12,159 bases of DNA from Candidatus Latescibacterota bacterium (GTDB taxonomy: Bacteria > Latescibacterota > MVCY01), in the NCBI GenBank assembly GCA_030629295.1, contig DAOVPH010000022.1, positions 1-12,159 on the forward strand, given 5' to 3'. Numbering within the stretch: position 1 is the stretch's first letter; each line of letters begins with the position of its first letter. Positions 1 to 5,805 of the stretch are shown in pieces. Position numbers and translations under genes: made by a program. The notes under the pieces are model-generated. The model worked only from the letters and a program-made list of their open reading frames with translations. It was not told the DNA's origin and made no database searches.

Positions 1-148
1 CCTTGGCAGGGCAGCTTTCGCTCCCAATTTCACCAATCCCAATGTCAGATTTCAGGTGCCTGTGGGAGAGTTCAAGGCCTTCTGTGCACTTGCCTATTGC
101 AACATCCATGGGCTGTGGCAGAACGCCGTTTCTGTGGAAGTTGAATGA
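1..148 (+). CDS. Superoxide reductase (desulfoferrodoxin/neelaredoxin family), C-terminal end only
   Basis: The reading frame is open from the window edge (codons from base 2) and gives 48 residues before TGA at 146-148. The stretch contains ALAYCNIHGLWQN, which matches the C-terminal signature of superoxide reductases, where the Cys and the His of C-N-x-H-G complete the four-His, one-Cys ferrous site. These enzymes reduce superoxide to hydrogen peroxide in the cytoplasm of anaerobes using electrons from rubredoxin or similar donors. The start and any N-terminal rubredoxin-like domain lie outside the window, so class I and class II cannot be told apart. No signal peptide can be judged. It lies 129 bases upstream of an iron-sulfur flavoprotein on the same strand, which suggests a shared oxidative-stress role. 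The family call rests on the motif and the flanking beta-strand pattern. Confidence 0.85.
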   Translation, partial: LGRAAFAPNFTNPNVRFQVPVGEFKAFCALAYCNIHGLWQNAVSVEVE

Positions 149-154
149 ATGTCT

Positions 155-181
155 GATGGGCGACCTGTAGGTTGCCCCATC
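155..181 (+). terminator. Hairpin after the superoxide reductase gene
   Basis: GATGGGCGACC and GGTTGCCCCATC pair almost fully around a TGTA loop, with one bulged base and one G-T pair. The hairpin starts seven bases after the SOR stop codon. No T-run follows, so it may be an mRNA-stabilising or processing hairpin rather than a full intrinsic terminator; transcription into the flavoprotein gene is possible. Confidence 0.45.
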
Positions 182-263
182 AGGTACCAAGCCGCGCCAA
201 GACATATTAGACGAAAAACAAAGAAATGATTGCTCCGCTCAGTCGAGCAACTTTGCTCATCTA

Positions 264-272
264 TTGGGAGGT
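264..272 (+). promoter_or_regulatory. Ribosome binding site deciding the TTG start of the flavoprotein
   Basis: TTGGGAGGT holds a good Shine-Dalgarno core (GGGAGG, 266-271) six bases before TTG at 278. The other in-frame TTG at 230 has no such site, and the 16 residues it would add do not resemble the family's N-terminus. Confidence 0.7.
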
Positions 273-277
273 TAGAC

Positions 278-865
278 TTGAGGGTTCTCGTTGTATCCTG
301 TTCACCCAGGAAAAACGGTAATACCGAACTGCTTCTCGAGGAGGCGGTCAAAGGGGCAGCGGATGCAGGGGCGGATGTGGAGTTTGTGCGACTCAGGAAG
401 TTTAAAATCCTACCTTGCATGGAGTGCCTTTCTTGCCATAAAGATGGTAAGTGCGTCATAGAAGATGATATGCAGATGTTCTACCCCAAGCTTATAGATA
501 TGGAAGCCATAATACTCGGCTCCCCTATGTTCTTCATGGGTATCCCCGCTCAAGGTAAGGCATTCATTGATAGATGTCAGCCGTTCTGGGCGATAAAATA
601 TCTGCTCAAAAGGGAGTTTATCCCGAAGGAGAGAATACCCCGAAGGGGTGCCTTTATATCAGTCGGAGGAACGAAGCTGGCACACCTTTTCGACGGCGCC
701 ACAAGGGTCGTCAAATCGTTTTTTAAAGTAATCGAGGTTGAATATCATGACGAGCTTTTGTTCAAGGGAGTAGACGACAAAGGGCAAATATTGAAACATC
801 CCCAAGCTTTGAAACTCAGCTATGAGTTAGGGGCTCGAATTGCAAAAACGTCGCAGAAACCCTGA
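278..865 (+). CDS. Iron-sulfur flavoprotein (Isf-type NAD(P)H-dependent FMN reductase family)
   Basis: The 195-residue product starts LRVLVVSCSPRKNGNTE. The beta-strand followed by SPRKNGNT (residues 9-16) is the FMN phosphate loop of flavodoxin-fold reductases. Residues 47-59 hold four cysteines spaced C-x2-C-x2-C-x5-C, the compact 4Fe-4S motif of the Isf family. GSPMFFMG (81-88) and K94/D98/R99 match the second FMN-contact region. Isf proteins transfer electrons from ferredoxin or NAD(P)H; the Methanosarcina thermophila enzyme has been reported to reduce O2 and H2O2. Together with the upstream SOR, a peroxide- or oxygen-removing role is a reasonable inference. Initiation at TTG 278 is preferred over TTG 230 because of a GGGAGG site six bases upstream. 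The substrate is not proven by sequence. Confidence 0.85.
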   Translation: MRVLVVSCSPRKNGNTELLLEEAVKGAADAGADVEFVRLRKFKILPCMECLSCHKDGKCVIEDDMQMFYPKLIDMEAIILGSPMFFMGIPAQGKAFIDRCQPFWAIKYLLKREFIPKERIPRRGAFISVGGTKLAHLFDGATRVVKSFFKVIEVEYHDELLFKGVDDKGQILKHPQALKLSYELGARIAKTSQKP

Positions 866-1000
866 GCGAGATATTTTTCCGCACTGGTTGAAGTTCCCTC
901 TTGTTCTTCTAAGCGGAGAGGTTGCCATTGGAAAAGTTCGCCTATCTGAACAGCTTCGAGAAAAGGAGCTAAAAGGATGTGCCCAACCGTTTTGAATTGA

Positions 1001-1009
1001 GGAAGGAGG
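1001..1009 (+). promoter_or_regulatory. Ribosome binding site of the cytochrome c lipoprotein gene
   Basis: GGAAGGAGG lies five bases before ATG 1015 and only two before ATG 1012. It therefore favours 1015 as start and argues against the in-frame GTG at 979, which would put non-signal residues ahead of the lipoprotein leader. Confidence 0.7.
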
Positions 1010-1014
1010 TTATG

Positions 1015-1299
1015 ATGAGGAAAGCAATTTTGGTGGTAGCTTCTGCCCTGCTTTTGGGGTTTTTCGGATGTGGCAAAAAATCAACTGAGTCGACTACGGA
1101 CGGTGCACTGGATGGAGAAAAACTGGTGCAAGAGCGCTGTAGTTTTTGCCACAATCTCGATCCTATCTATAGCGCCGACAAAGACAGGGATGGCTGGGAG
1201 AAGACCGTTGACCAGATGATCAGCAAAGGTGCTCAGGTCAACGATTCCGAGCGCCAGGCAGTCTTAGACTATCTCTCCAGCCTGCCAGGCAGTGATTAA
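1015..1299 (+). CDS. Small monoheme c-type cytochrome, predicted lipoprotein
   Basis: The 94-residue product begins with MRK and a hydrophobic stretch (residues 4-18) ending in GFFGC, a plausible though not ideal lipobox with C19 as the lipidated cysteine. A Ser/Thr-rich linker follows. CSFCH at residues 42-46 is a heme c attachment motif, with C42 and C45 as thioether ligands and H46 as axial ligand. M68, in W-x6-M-x3-GA, is the likely second axial ligand. The helix ending in YLSSLPG is typical of class I cytochromes. The protein would sit in the periplasm anchored to a membrane and carry single electrons. It lies 80 bases upstream of a tiny membrane protein with a His pair, a possible redox partner. 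Redox partners and direction of flow cannot be read from the sequence. Confidence 0.85.
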   Translation: MRKAILVVASALLLGFFGCGKKSTESTTDGALDGEKLVQERCSFCHNLDPIYSADKDRDGWEKTVDQMISKGAQVNDSERQAVLDYLSSLPGSD

Positions 1300-1379
1300 C
1301 TATCTTTATTAAGAACGCTGCTGAACTGTCATTTGAGCGCCGGCGTGGTCTCTGTTATATTAAGGAAGGAGATACACCT

Positions 1380-1562
1380 ATGTCAATATACGACCTTATT
1401 ATCCCTCTGGGAATATTTACCTACGCAATGGTACTGTTGGGAGTATTAACAGGCACCCGTGTGATTAAAATCAAGTTTAAATGGCATAAGAGGATCGGCC
1501 TTACAATCCTTATTGCCGCAACGTTACATGCTGCCATAGTCATATACTCTAACTACCTTTAA
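1380..1562 (+). CDS. 60-residue two-helix membrane protein with a His-x13-His pair (possible minimal cytochrome b)
   Basis: The product is short but convincing: GGAAGGAG lies eight to nine bases before the ATG, and the next gene starts 14 bases after the stop. Helix 1 spans about residues 6-26. A basic loop (R27 to K34) follows, and helix 2 spans about residues 39-56. By the positive-inside rule the loop faces the cytoplasm. H36 (in KWHKRIGL) and H50 (in TLHAAI) lie at opposite ends of helix 2, 14 residues apart. Di-heme b-type cytochromes and ferric-reductase-like membrane domains use such spacing, and the local pattern H-x2-(I/L)-G...LHA resembles them. Two copies would be needed to give four ligands, so a homodimer is likely if it binds heme. 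I do not recognise a named family; heme binding is inference. Confidence 0.75.
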   Translation: MSIYDLIIPLGIFTYAMVLLGVLTGTRVIKIKFKWHKRIGLTILIAATLHAAIVIYSNYL

Positions 1563-1576
1563 ACAAGGAGGTTGCT

Positions 1577-1942
1577 ATGAAACGCTTGATATTTATGTAT
1601 TTCGTTTTGGCGGTTTTGTTCTCCACAAATCCTGTTTTAGCACACCCTGCGAAAAGTATGGTGTTGGATTTTAGCCTCCAGGAGCATATCTTGAGGGTCA
1701 GAGTATCTCACAGAACCAAGAAACCGTTAAAGCACTATATTGATAAAATTGTCGTTGAGTTAAATGGCAAGGAGATTATAGAGCAGAAGTTCAAGAGTCA
1801 AATTAGCAAAGAAGGACAGGAAGCCGTATATATGATCATAGATGCCAAACCTGGTGATAAAATAACTGTGATAGCATATTGTAATGTTTCGGGCAAGAAA
1901 AAGCAGACCATTAAGCTCCGAAAGGAAGAGACGGAAGACTAA
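1577..1942 (+). CDS. Exported superoxide-reductase-fold protein with one metal ligand replaced
   Basis: The 121-residue product has a signal peptide (hydrophobic residues 4-17, likely cleavage after PVLA-22) and a mature start of HPAK. The mature part resembles the Ig-like iron domain of desulfoferrodoxins: V-S-H45, then KHYIDKI with H53, a strand with NGKEI, and AKPGDKITVIAYCNVSG near the end. In true SORs the last motif is C-N-x-H-G. Here C102 is kept but Ser105 stands where the His ligand should be, so a normal catalytic centre is unlikely. SoxZ shares this fold and a similar GDKI-type strand, so a SoxZ-like carrier or scaffold is an alternative. An AAGGAGG site precedes the ATG by seven bases. 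It is probably co-transcribed with the two heme-protein genes upstream. Function is unknown. Confidence 0.8.
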   Translation: MKRLIFMYFVLAVLFSTNPVLAHPAKSMVLDFSLQEHILRVRVSHRTKKPLKHYIDKIVVELNGKEIIEQKFKSQISKEGQEAVYMIIDAKPGDKITVIAYCNVSGKKKQTIKLRKEETED

Positions 1943-1957
1943 ATGTCACCCTGTCGC

Positions 1958-1986
1958 AAGGATTAGCTTATCGTAAGAATCCTTTT
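1958..1986 (+). terminator. Probable intrinsic terminator of the redox cluster
   Basis: AAGGATT and AATCCTT pair outside CTTA and TAAG, with a two-base bulge and a TCG loop. Four T residues end the stem and run past it (CCTTTTAAT). It begins 15 bases after the stop of the SOR-like gene. The stem is only moderately stable. Confidence 0.6.
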
Positions 1987-2040
1987 AATCTGTAACTTAG
2001 TACGCGTTTTCATAAATATTATGGCGTAACCTGATCACAG

Positions 2041-2103
2041 GAGATTCTTCGGCTGCGCCTCAGAATGACGGCATTTGTCACTCTGAACGAAGTGAAGAGT
2101 CTC
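2041..2103. repeat. Palindromic interspersed repeat, GAGATTCTTC/CAGAATGAC type
   Basis: The left arm GAGATTCTTCGGCTGCGCCT followed by CAGAATGAC is nearly the reverse complement of the right arm, which reads GTCACTCTGAACGAAGTGAA then GAGTCTC. The arms are separated by about seven bases. This resembles short non-coding palindromes found dispersed in many uncultured bacterial genomes. It lies between two genes and encodes nothing. Confidence 0.75.
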
Positions 2104-2310
2104 AATATCAAGCCAATAAAATACGTCACCGAATTTACGAATCAGAGCACTTAGGCTTTCATTATCCCGAATAAGGAGAGATTAGACGTCATCTCAAATT
2201 TTACAGAGATTATTCCCCAAAGAAGAGACTTTTGCAACTAATGCTCCGTCGCATGAAGAATTGTTTCAATGGGTTGCACGTATCGCACTATAATCTTAGG
2301 GAGTGATATT

Positions 2311-3033
2311 ATGTTAGGAATATTTTCAGTCGTTTTGGCACTGCTTATACCACAAACCCTCCTGGCATATGAGAATGGTATGTTGAACCTTAAAGTGCCG
2401 ACAGATCTTGAACAACGACAGGCAGAGTTTATTGTTCAACACAGATTTTACGGAAAGATAACCGAGGAGCCGGTGGAAACCTTTTTGGGTATGGATATGG
2501 GGGCGAACGTCGGCATCGGCTTGAGATATGTCATCTGGGAAAAATTCGAGTTCAACGTTTCGCATATCCGTAGCCAAAAGGAGTACACAACTGGTCTGAG
2601 TTACGCTTATGTCGTCCCTGAAATACTGCGAGGGCAAGTGGACATTCAGTTCTTTAGTTTTAAATCCGGAATTAAGGAAAGAAAAAGAGGTATTTTCTGC
2701 CAATTGGCCTTGCAAAGTGCGCCAGTTCTGAAGAGGTTTACGCCAGTTGTCAACATCGGTTACGATGCTTACAACGGGAAAACAGGCCTTGGCTTTGGGA
2801 TTGACGTTGGTATTTTCGAGGACCTGAGCATAATCGGGGAATACTTTCCGCTACTGGATGATGACGAACAGGTGGATTATTTCGCTTTCGGCTTTAGAAT
2901 CTGGACTTACGGACATCGCTTTATTTTTCTCTTGGGAAATAGCTCGGAAATCGGGACGAGGCGTTTGATGTTGGGAACCAATAATAGGGATTTATACTTC
3001 GGGTTCAATATCCAACGACTATTATTAGAATAG
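2311..3033 (+). CDS. DUF5777-like outer-membrane beta-barrel protein
   Basis: The 240-residue product starts with a signal peptide, MLGIFSVVLALLIPQTLLA, likely cleaved before YENG. The mature part begins with LKVPTDLEQRQAEFIVQHRF, the N-terminal pattern of DUF5777 barrels (a strand, then 'hRF' and a Gly-rich turn). GMDMGANVGIGLRYVIWEKFEFNV follows in short pieces typical of alternating beta-strands and tight turns. The rest alternates amphipathic strands with Gly/Asp/Asn turns up to a C-terminal FNIQRLLLE. The role of the family is not established, though members often sit near cytochrome c and redox genes, as here. AGGGAG seven bases before ATG 2311 supports this start; ATG 2269 would add 14 residues before the signal peptide and has no clear binding site. 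The transport or binding substrate is unknown. Confidence 0.75.
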   Translation: MLGIFSVVLALLIPQTLLAYENGMLNLKVPTDLEQRQAEFIVQHRFYGKITEEPVETFLGMDMGANVGIGLRYVIWEKFEFNVSHIRSQKEYTTGLSYAYVVPEILRGQVDIQFFSFKSGIKERKRGIFCQLALQSAPVLKRFTPVVNIGYDAYNGKTGLGFGIDVGIFEDLSIIGEYFPLLDDDEQVDYFAFGFRIWTYGHRFIFLLGNSSEIGTRRLMLGTNNRDLYFGFNIQRLLLE

Positions 3034-3158
3034 GCCGAGCTGCGGGAGCCTATGCATTTCACCTCAGAGATCGGATAGAAGGTATTATTCAATTAAACAT
3101 GTATTTGAAAAGGTGAAGCCCATGGGATATGCTGAACAAGTCTTAGCAATCCTATGAC

Positions 3159-3176
3159 ACATCAGTATGATGTTTT
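3159..3176 (+). terminator. Weak hairpin with T-run downstream of the beta-barrel gene
   Basis: ACATCA, a GTA loop, then TGATGT followed by TTT and AAAA. The stem has only six pairs and lies about 125 bases past the stop codon, so this is a tentative terminator. The palindrome reads on both strands and sits between the converging beta-barrel and murA genes. Confidence 0.3.
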
Positions 3177-3250
3177 AAAACAGGGTGAAATAAGGAGCAA
3201 ATTAGCTGAGCTGGTGCAGACGCTGGTCTATTCCCGGTGTATGTTTGTTG

Positions 3251-4510
3251 CTAAGTTCCTTCGTTTTCACGCTTTATCTGGGCCCCTAAGGTCGAGAGCT
3301 TCTCCTCCAGTTTTTCGTGACCCCGGTCGATGTGATATATCCGTGAGATGTTGGTTTCGCCCTGGGCAGCCAGGGCAGCTGCCACCAAAGCGGCACCAGC
3401 CCTGATATCGGATGCCATCACCGGTGCGCCCTTCAAATTCCTCACCCCTTTTACCACTGCCACCTTGTCTTCTAAAGTAATTTCTGCCCCCAGACGTCTC
3501 AGCTCAGGCACATGAGTAAACCTCTCTGGGTGTACGGCATCTGTGATCGCACTGGAGCCGGAGGCCAGAGAGACTAAGGAGGTGTGCAACGGCTGCAAAT
3601 CAGTAGGATATCCGGGATAGGGGGTAGCAATCAGGTCAGCTGCCTGGATCTGCTCTGGGGCCTCAAGTTCTATGGTTTGGTCTGTCAGGTTAATTTTAGC
3701 CCCACACTCTTGTAGTTTCTCTAAGATAGCGGTCAAATGATCAGGACAGCAGCCTTCTGTGGTCACTTTGCCTCTAGTAATCATCCCGGCAATCAAAAAG
3801 GTAGCCGTTTCAATCCTATCGGGGATAATGGTCTCATCTGCTGGACAGAGGGCATCTACACCTTCAATCTCAATATTGTCTGTGCCTGCCCCTTCGATCT
3901 TGGCCCCCATCTTTTGCAGGAAATGTGCCAGGGCAACTACTTCCGGTTCTTTAGCGGCATTTTCGATCATTGTTGTGCCTTTAGCGGTAACAGCAGCCAT
4001 CATCACATTCTCTGTTCCCGTCACGGTCTTTATGTCAAAACTTATCTTAGCACCTCTGAGCTTATGGGCTTTGGCTACTACATAGCCTTGATCCATCTCG
4101 ATCTGTGCTCCCAGAGCTTTTATTCCCTTGATATGGCGATCTACAGGACGCAGTCCTATAACACAACCCCCTGGCAGGGACACCCGTACCCGTGCGAACC
4201 TCGCCAGCAAGGGGCCAAGGACACAAAAGGAAGCCCTCATTGTGCTTACCAGCTCATAAGGGGCCACTGGATGGTCACAGGAGGCTGTGTCAATGATCAG
4301 GGTATGTCCCTCCCGGTAGACCTTTGCCCCGATTATCCTGAGGATATTAGCCATTGTGGTTACATCCCGGAGATCAGGCACATTCTCCAGCCGGCTTTTT
4401 CCTCCCCCCAAAATGGTTGCCGCCATAATGGGCAGGGCGGCGTTTTTAGCACCATTGATCTTAACTCCCCCTGAAAGTCTGATTCCACCTCTTATTACAA
4501 ACTTCTCCAT
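3251..4510 (-). CDS. murA: UDP-N-acetylglucosamine 1-carboxyvinyltransferase (MurA)
   Basis: MurA transfers enolpyruvate from phosphoenolpyruvate to UDP-GlcNAc in the first committed step of peptidoglycan synthesis, in the cytoplasm. The 419-residue length equals the usual family length. K22-N23 in NGAKNAALP form the substrate-binding start. TMRASFCVLGPLLAR is the conserved segment before the active loop. C116 in LPGGCVIGLRPVD is the catalytic cysteine (Cys115 in E. coli); because it is Cys and not Asp, fosfomycin sensitivity is expected. YPGYPTDLQP carries the catalytic Asp equivalent to D305. IYHIDRGHEKLEEKL closes the second domain. GGGAG lies five bases before ATG. prmC lies upstream on the same strand, an order also seen in some deltaproteobacteria, but a 337-base gap with a palindromic repeat lies between them here. 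Confidence 0.97.
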   Translation of the reverse strand: MEKFVIRGGIRLSGGVKINGAKNAALPIMAATILGGGKSRLENVPDLRDVTTMANILRIIGAKVYREGHTLIIDTASCDHPVAPYELVSTMRASFCVLGPLLARFARVRVSLPGGCVIGLRPVDRHIKGIKALGAQIEMDQGYVVAKAHKLRGAKISFDIKTVTGTENVMMAAVTAKGTTMIENAAKEPEVVALAHFLQKMGAKIEGAGTDNIEIEGVDALCPADETIIPDRIETATFLIAGMITRGKVTTEGCCPDHLTAILEKLQECGAKINLTDQTIELEAPEQIQAADLIATPYPGYPTDLQPLHTSLVSLASGSSAITDAVHPERFTHVPELRRLGAEITLEDKVAVVKGVRNLKGAPVMASDIRAGAALVAAALAAQGETNISRIYHIDRGHEKLEEKLSTLGAQIKRENEGT

Positions 4511-4847
4511 TCCATTCTCCCGGTAGATCCGCTGCTGTTGTCAATATGTTCTATTACAGAGAGGAAGGGATCTCTAATTCCTCCATGTACTACAAACCCG
4601 CGAAATTCTTTTTTTGATGAGGATTATGTTTTTGAATCCGCAAAATCCGCGGTTGCTTTCTATTGTTGCGATTCCTAAAAAACATAGCAATAAATTGTCA
4701 TTGCGAGCGGCAGCGAAGCAATCTCTAACTAACGTGAAATCAAGGGATTGCTTCGTCGCTTCTCTCCTCGCAATGACGGAAAAGCGAGAACGTTAATTTT
4801 GAATCACTCTGCTAGGACTGCGGTTCCGCTGCGCTGTGTTCTGTGGG
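4511..4847. other. Gap between prmC and murA with one palindromic repeat
   Basis: No convincing gene is present; short open frames here are explained by the repeat. The stretch holds the palindrome at 4697-4777. A promoter for murA could lie here, but none is clear enough to call. Confidence 0.55.
4697..4777. repeat. Palindromic interspersed repeat, GTCATTGCGAG type
   Basis: The ends are a perfect 11-base inverted repeat, GTCATTGCGAG and CTCGCAATGAC. Inside it the arms continue as GCGAAGCAATC on the left and GATTGCTTCG on the right, with small offsets. The centre is about 20 bases of unpaired sequence. It differs from the repeat at 2041 but has the same general design of a short, gene-free palindrome. 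This motif is widespread in genomes of uncultured anaerobes. It has no coding capacity and may be a non-autonomous mobile or RNA-structure element. Confidence 0.8.
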
Positions 4848-5717
4848 TCATTCTTTCTCTGCCAGCACTACCCGTTCTATTCCATTTAAGTCTTTAACCT
4901 TTTCGATCTTTCGAAAAAGATGGATATCCTCGATAATCTTACAAACCTGGTCTGCCTGTCTGTCGCCTACCTCTAAAGCTAATAACGCATTAGTCTTAAG
5001 TAGAGAAGCAGCTTGAGCGACGATCAGGCGATGGAACTCAACTCCGTTCTGACCCCCATCTAAGGCGATGATAGGTTCGTAGTCCTTCACTTCTTTTGGT
5101 AACGAGTCTAACTCCTCGTGTTTCACATAAGGGGGATTGGAGACTACCGCGTCCAACTGGCCGGAGAGATCTCCAAGCGGGGAAAGCAAATCTCCTTGGA
5201 TAAATTCTATCTTCTGCCCCACCTCGTTGAAAATAGCATTCTCTCTGGCGATCTCCAGTGCCTGGGGAGAAATATCCATGGCGTAGATGAAGATATCCTC
5301 TATCTGTCGGGCCAGACTTATAGCGATGTTACCGCAGCCTGTACCTATGTCGGCAATCCTCAGGGTGTCTTGGTTTCCTTTCAATTTTCCCAATACGGTT
5401 TCTACCAGAGTTTCCGTCTCCGGTCGGGGGATACAAACCGAAGGGTTCACCACAAAAGGAAGCGACATAAATTCAGTTCTGCCCGTGATATATTGAATTG
5501 GAGTATATTTTAGCCTTTTTTTCAGGGCAATTTTAAACCGTTCTAACTCTTCTGGGAGCAAGGGCCGGTCGTATTGGAGATACAGGTCGATACGCCGCAG
5601 TCCCAGAGTGTGGCCAAGCAAAAGTTCGGTGTTGAGCCGGGGATGGTCGAATTCCTTACCACTCAGATAATCGCTCGTCCAGTTGAGAAGCCCTATAATG
5701 GTCCATGTCTTTTCCAT
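4848..5717 (-). CDS. prmC: Peptide chain release factor N5-glutamine methyltransferase (PrmC/HemK)
   Basis: PrmC methylates the glutamine of the GGQ motif in release factors RF1 and RF2 using S-adenosylmethionine. The 289-residue product has the family's N-terminal helical domain (about residues 1-85) with PIQYITGRTEF, then IPRPETE (96-102). The AdoMet motif DIGTGCGNI is at 123-131, and D148 in the YAMDIS strand probably contacts the cofactor ribose. NPPYV (194-198) is the substrate-glutamine motif. The C-terminal G-x-ERVV strand completes the Rossmann-like fold. prfA, its usual neighbour, is absent; tatC lies upstream, with 88 bases between them holding a nested inverted repeat. No clear Shine-Dalgarno site precedes the ATG. 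Confidence 0.95.
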   Translation of the reverse strand: MEKTWTIIGLLNWTSDYLSGKEFDHPRLNTELLLGHTLGLRRIDLYLQYDRPLLPEELERFKIALKKRLKYTPIQYITGRTEFMSLPFVVNPSVCIPRPETETLVETVLGKLKGNQDTLRIADIGTGCGNIAISLARQIEDIFIYAMDISPQALEIARENAIFNEVGQKIEFIQGDLLSPLGDLSGQLDAVVSNPPYVKHEELDSLPKEVKDYEPIIALDGGQNGVEFHRLIVAQAASLLKTNALLALEVGDRQADQVCKIIEDIHLFRKIEKVKDLNGIERVVLAEKE

Positions 5718-5720
5718 ATT

Positions 5721-5758
5721 ATTGATTCAGACAGACTAAAAACGGCATTGATTTAGAC
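5721..5758. repeat. Imperfect 12-base direct repeat upstream of prmC
   Basis: ATTGATTCAGAC (5721-5732) and ATTGATTTAGAC (5747-5758) match at 11 of 12 positions, 26 bases apart, immediately upstream of the prmC start. They could be a protein-binding pair or a chance duplication in AT-rich sequence. Confidence 0.45.
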
Positions 5759-5805
5759 GGGCAAAAACAGATTTATAATTATTTATTATCTGTTTACATC
5801 AATGC
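5745..5805 (-). terminator. Nested inverted repeat directly after tatC
   Basis: GCATTGAT (5745-5752) pairs perfectly with ATCAATGC (5798-5805). Within it AAACAGAT (5765-5772) pairs perfectly with ATCTGTTT (5788-5795). The right arm abuts the tatC stop codon. On the minus strand the inner stem is followed by TTTTTGCC. The inner loop is 15 bases and AT-rich. It is probably a weak terminator or processing hairpin separating tatC from prmC. Confidence 0.5.

Larger units (their letters stand above)
1943..2310. other. Intergenic stretch with a terminator hairpin and one palindromic repeat
   Basis: No convincing gene is visible. The stretch holds a terminator-like hairpin at 1958-1986 and a palindromic interspersed repeat at 2041-2103. 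AT-rich sequence follows up to the start of the beta-barrel gene. Confidence 0.6.

Noticed and set aside
230..277. Upstream TTG start of the flavoprotein
   Set aside because: The added 16 residues do not fit the family and there is no binding site, whereas TTG 278 has GGGAGG at the right distance.
94..459. Minus-strand open frame across the SOR end and flavoprotein start
   Set aside because: Antisense to two well-supported genes and without recognisable domains.
928..972. Fourteen-codon frame (TTG start) before the cytochrome c gene, with GGAGAGG upstream
   Set aside because: Too short to support as a gene; no regulatory structure ties it to the cytochrome.
2289..2294. TATAAT just before the beta-barrel gene
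   Set aside because: No -35 element at proper spacing, and the transcript would start almost on the ribosome binding site.
1943..2310. CRISPR array
   Set aside because: The repeat occurs once as an inverted pair, with no direct repeats or spacers.
3737..4474. Plus-strand open frame of 245 codons
   Set aside because: It is antisense to murA, which has full family motifs; the frame shows no domain.
4614..4796. Sixty-codon plus-strand frame in the prmC-murA gap
   Set aside because: Most of it is the translated palindromic repeat.
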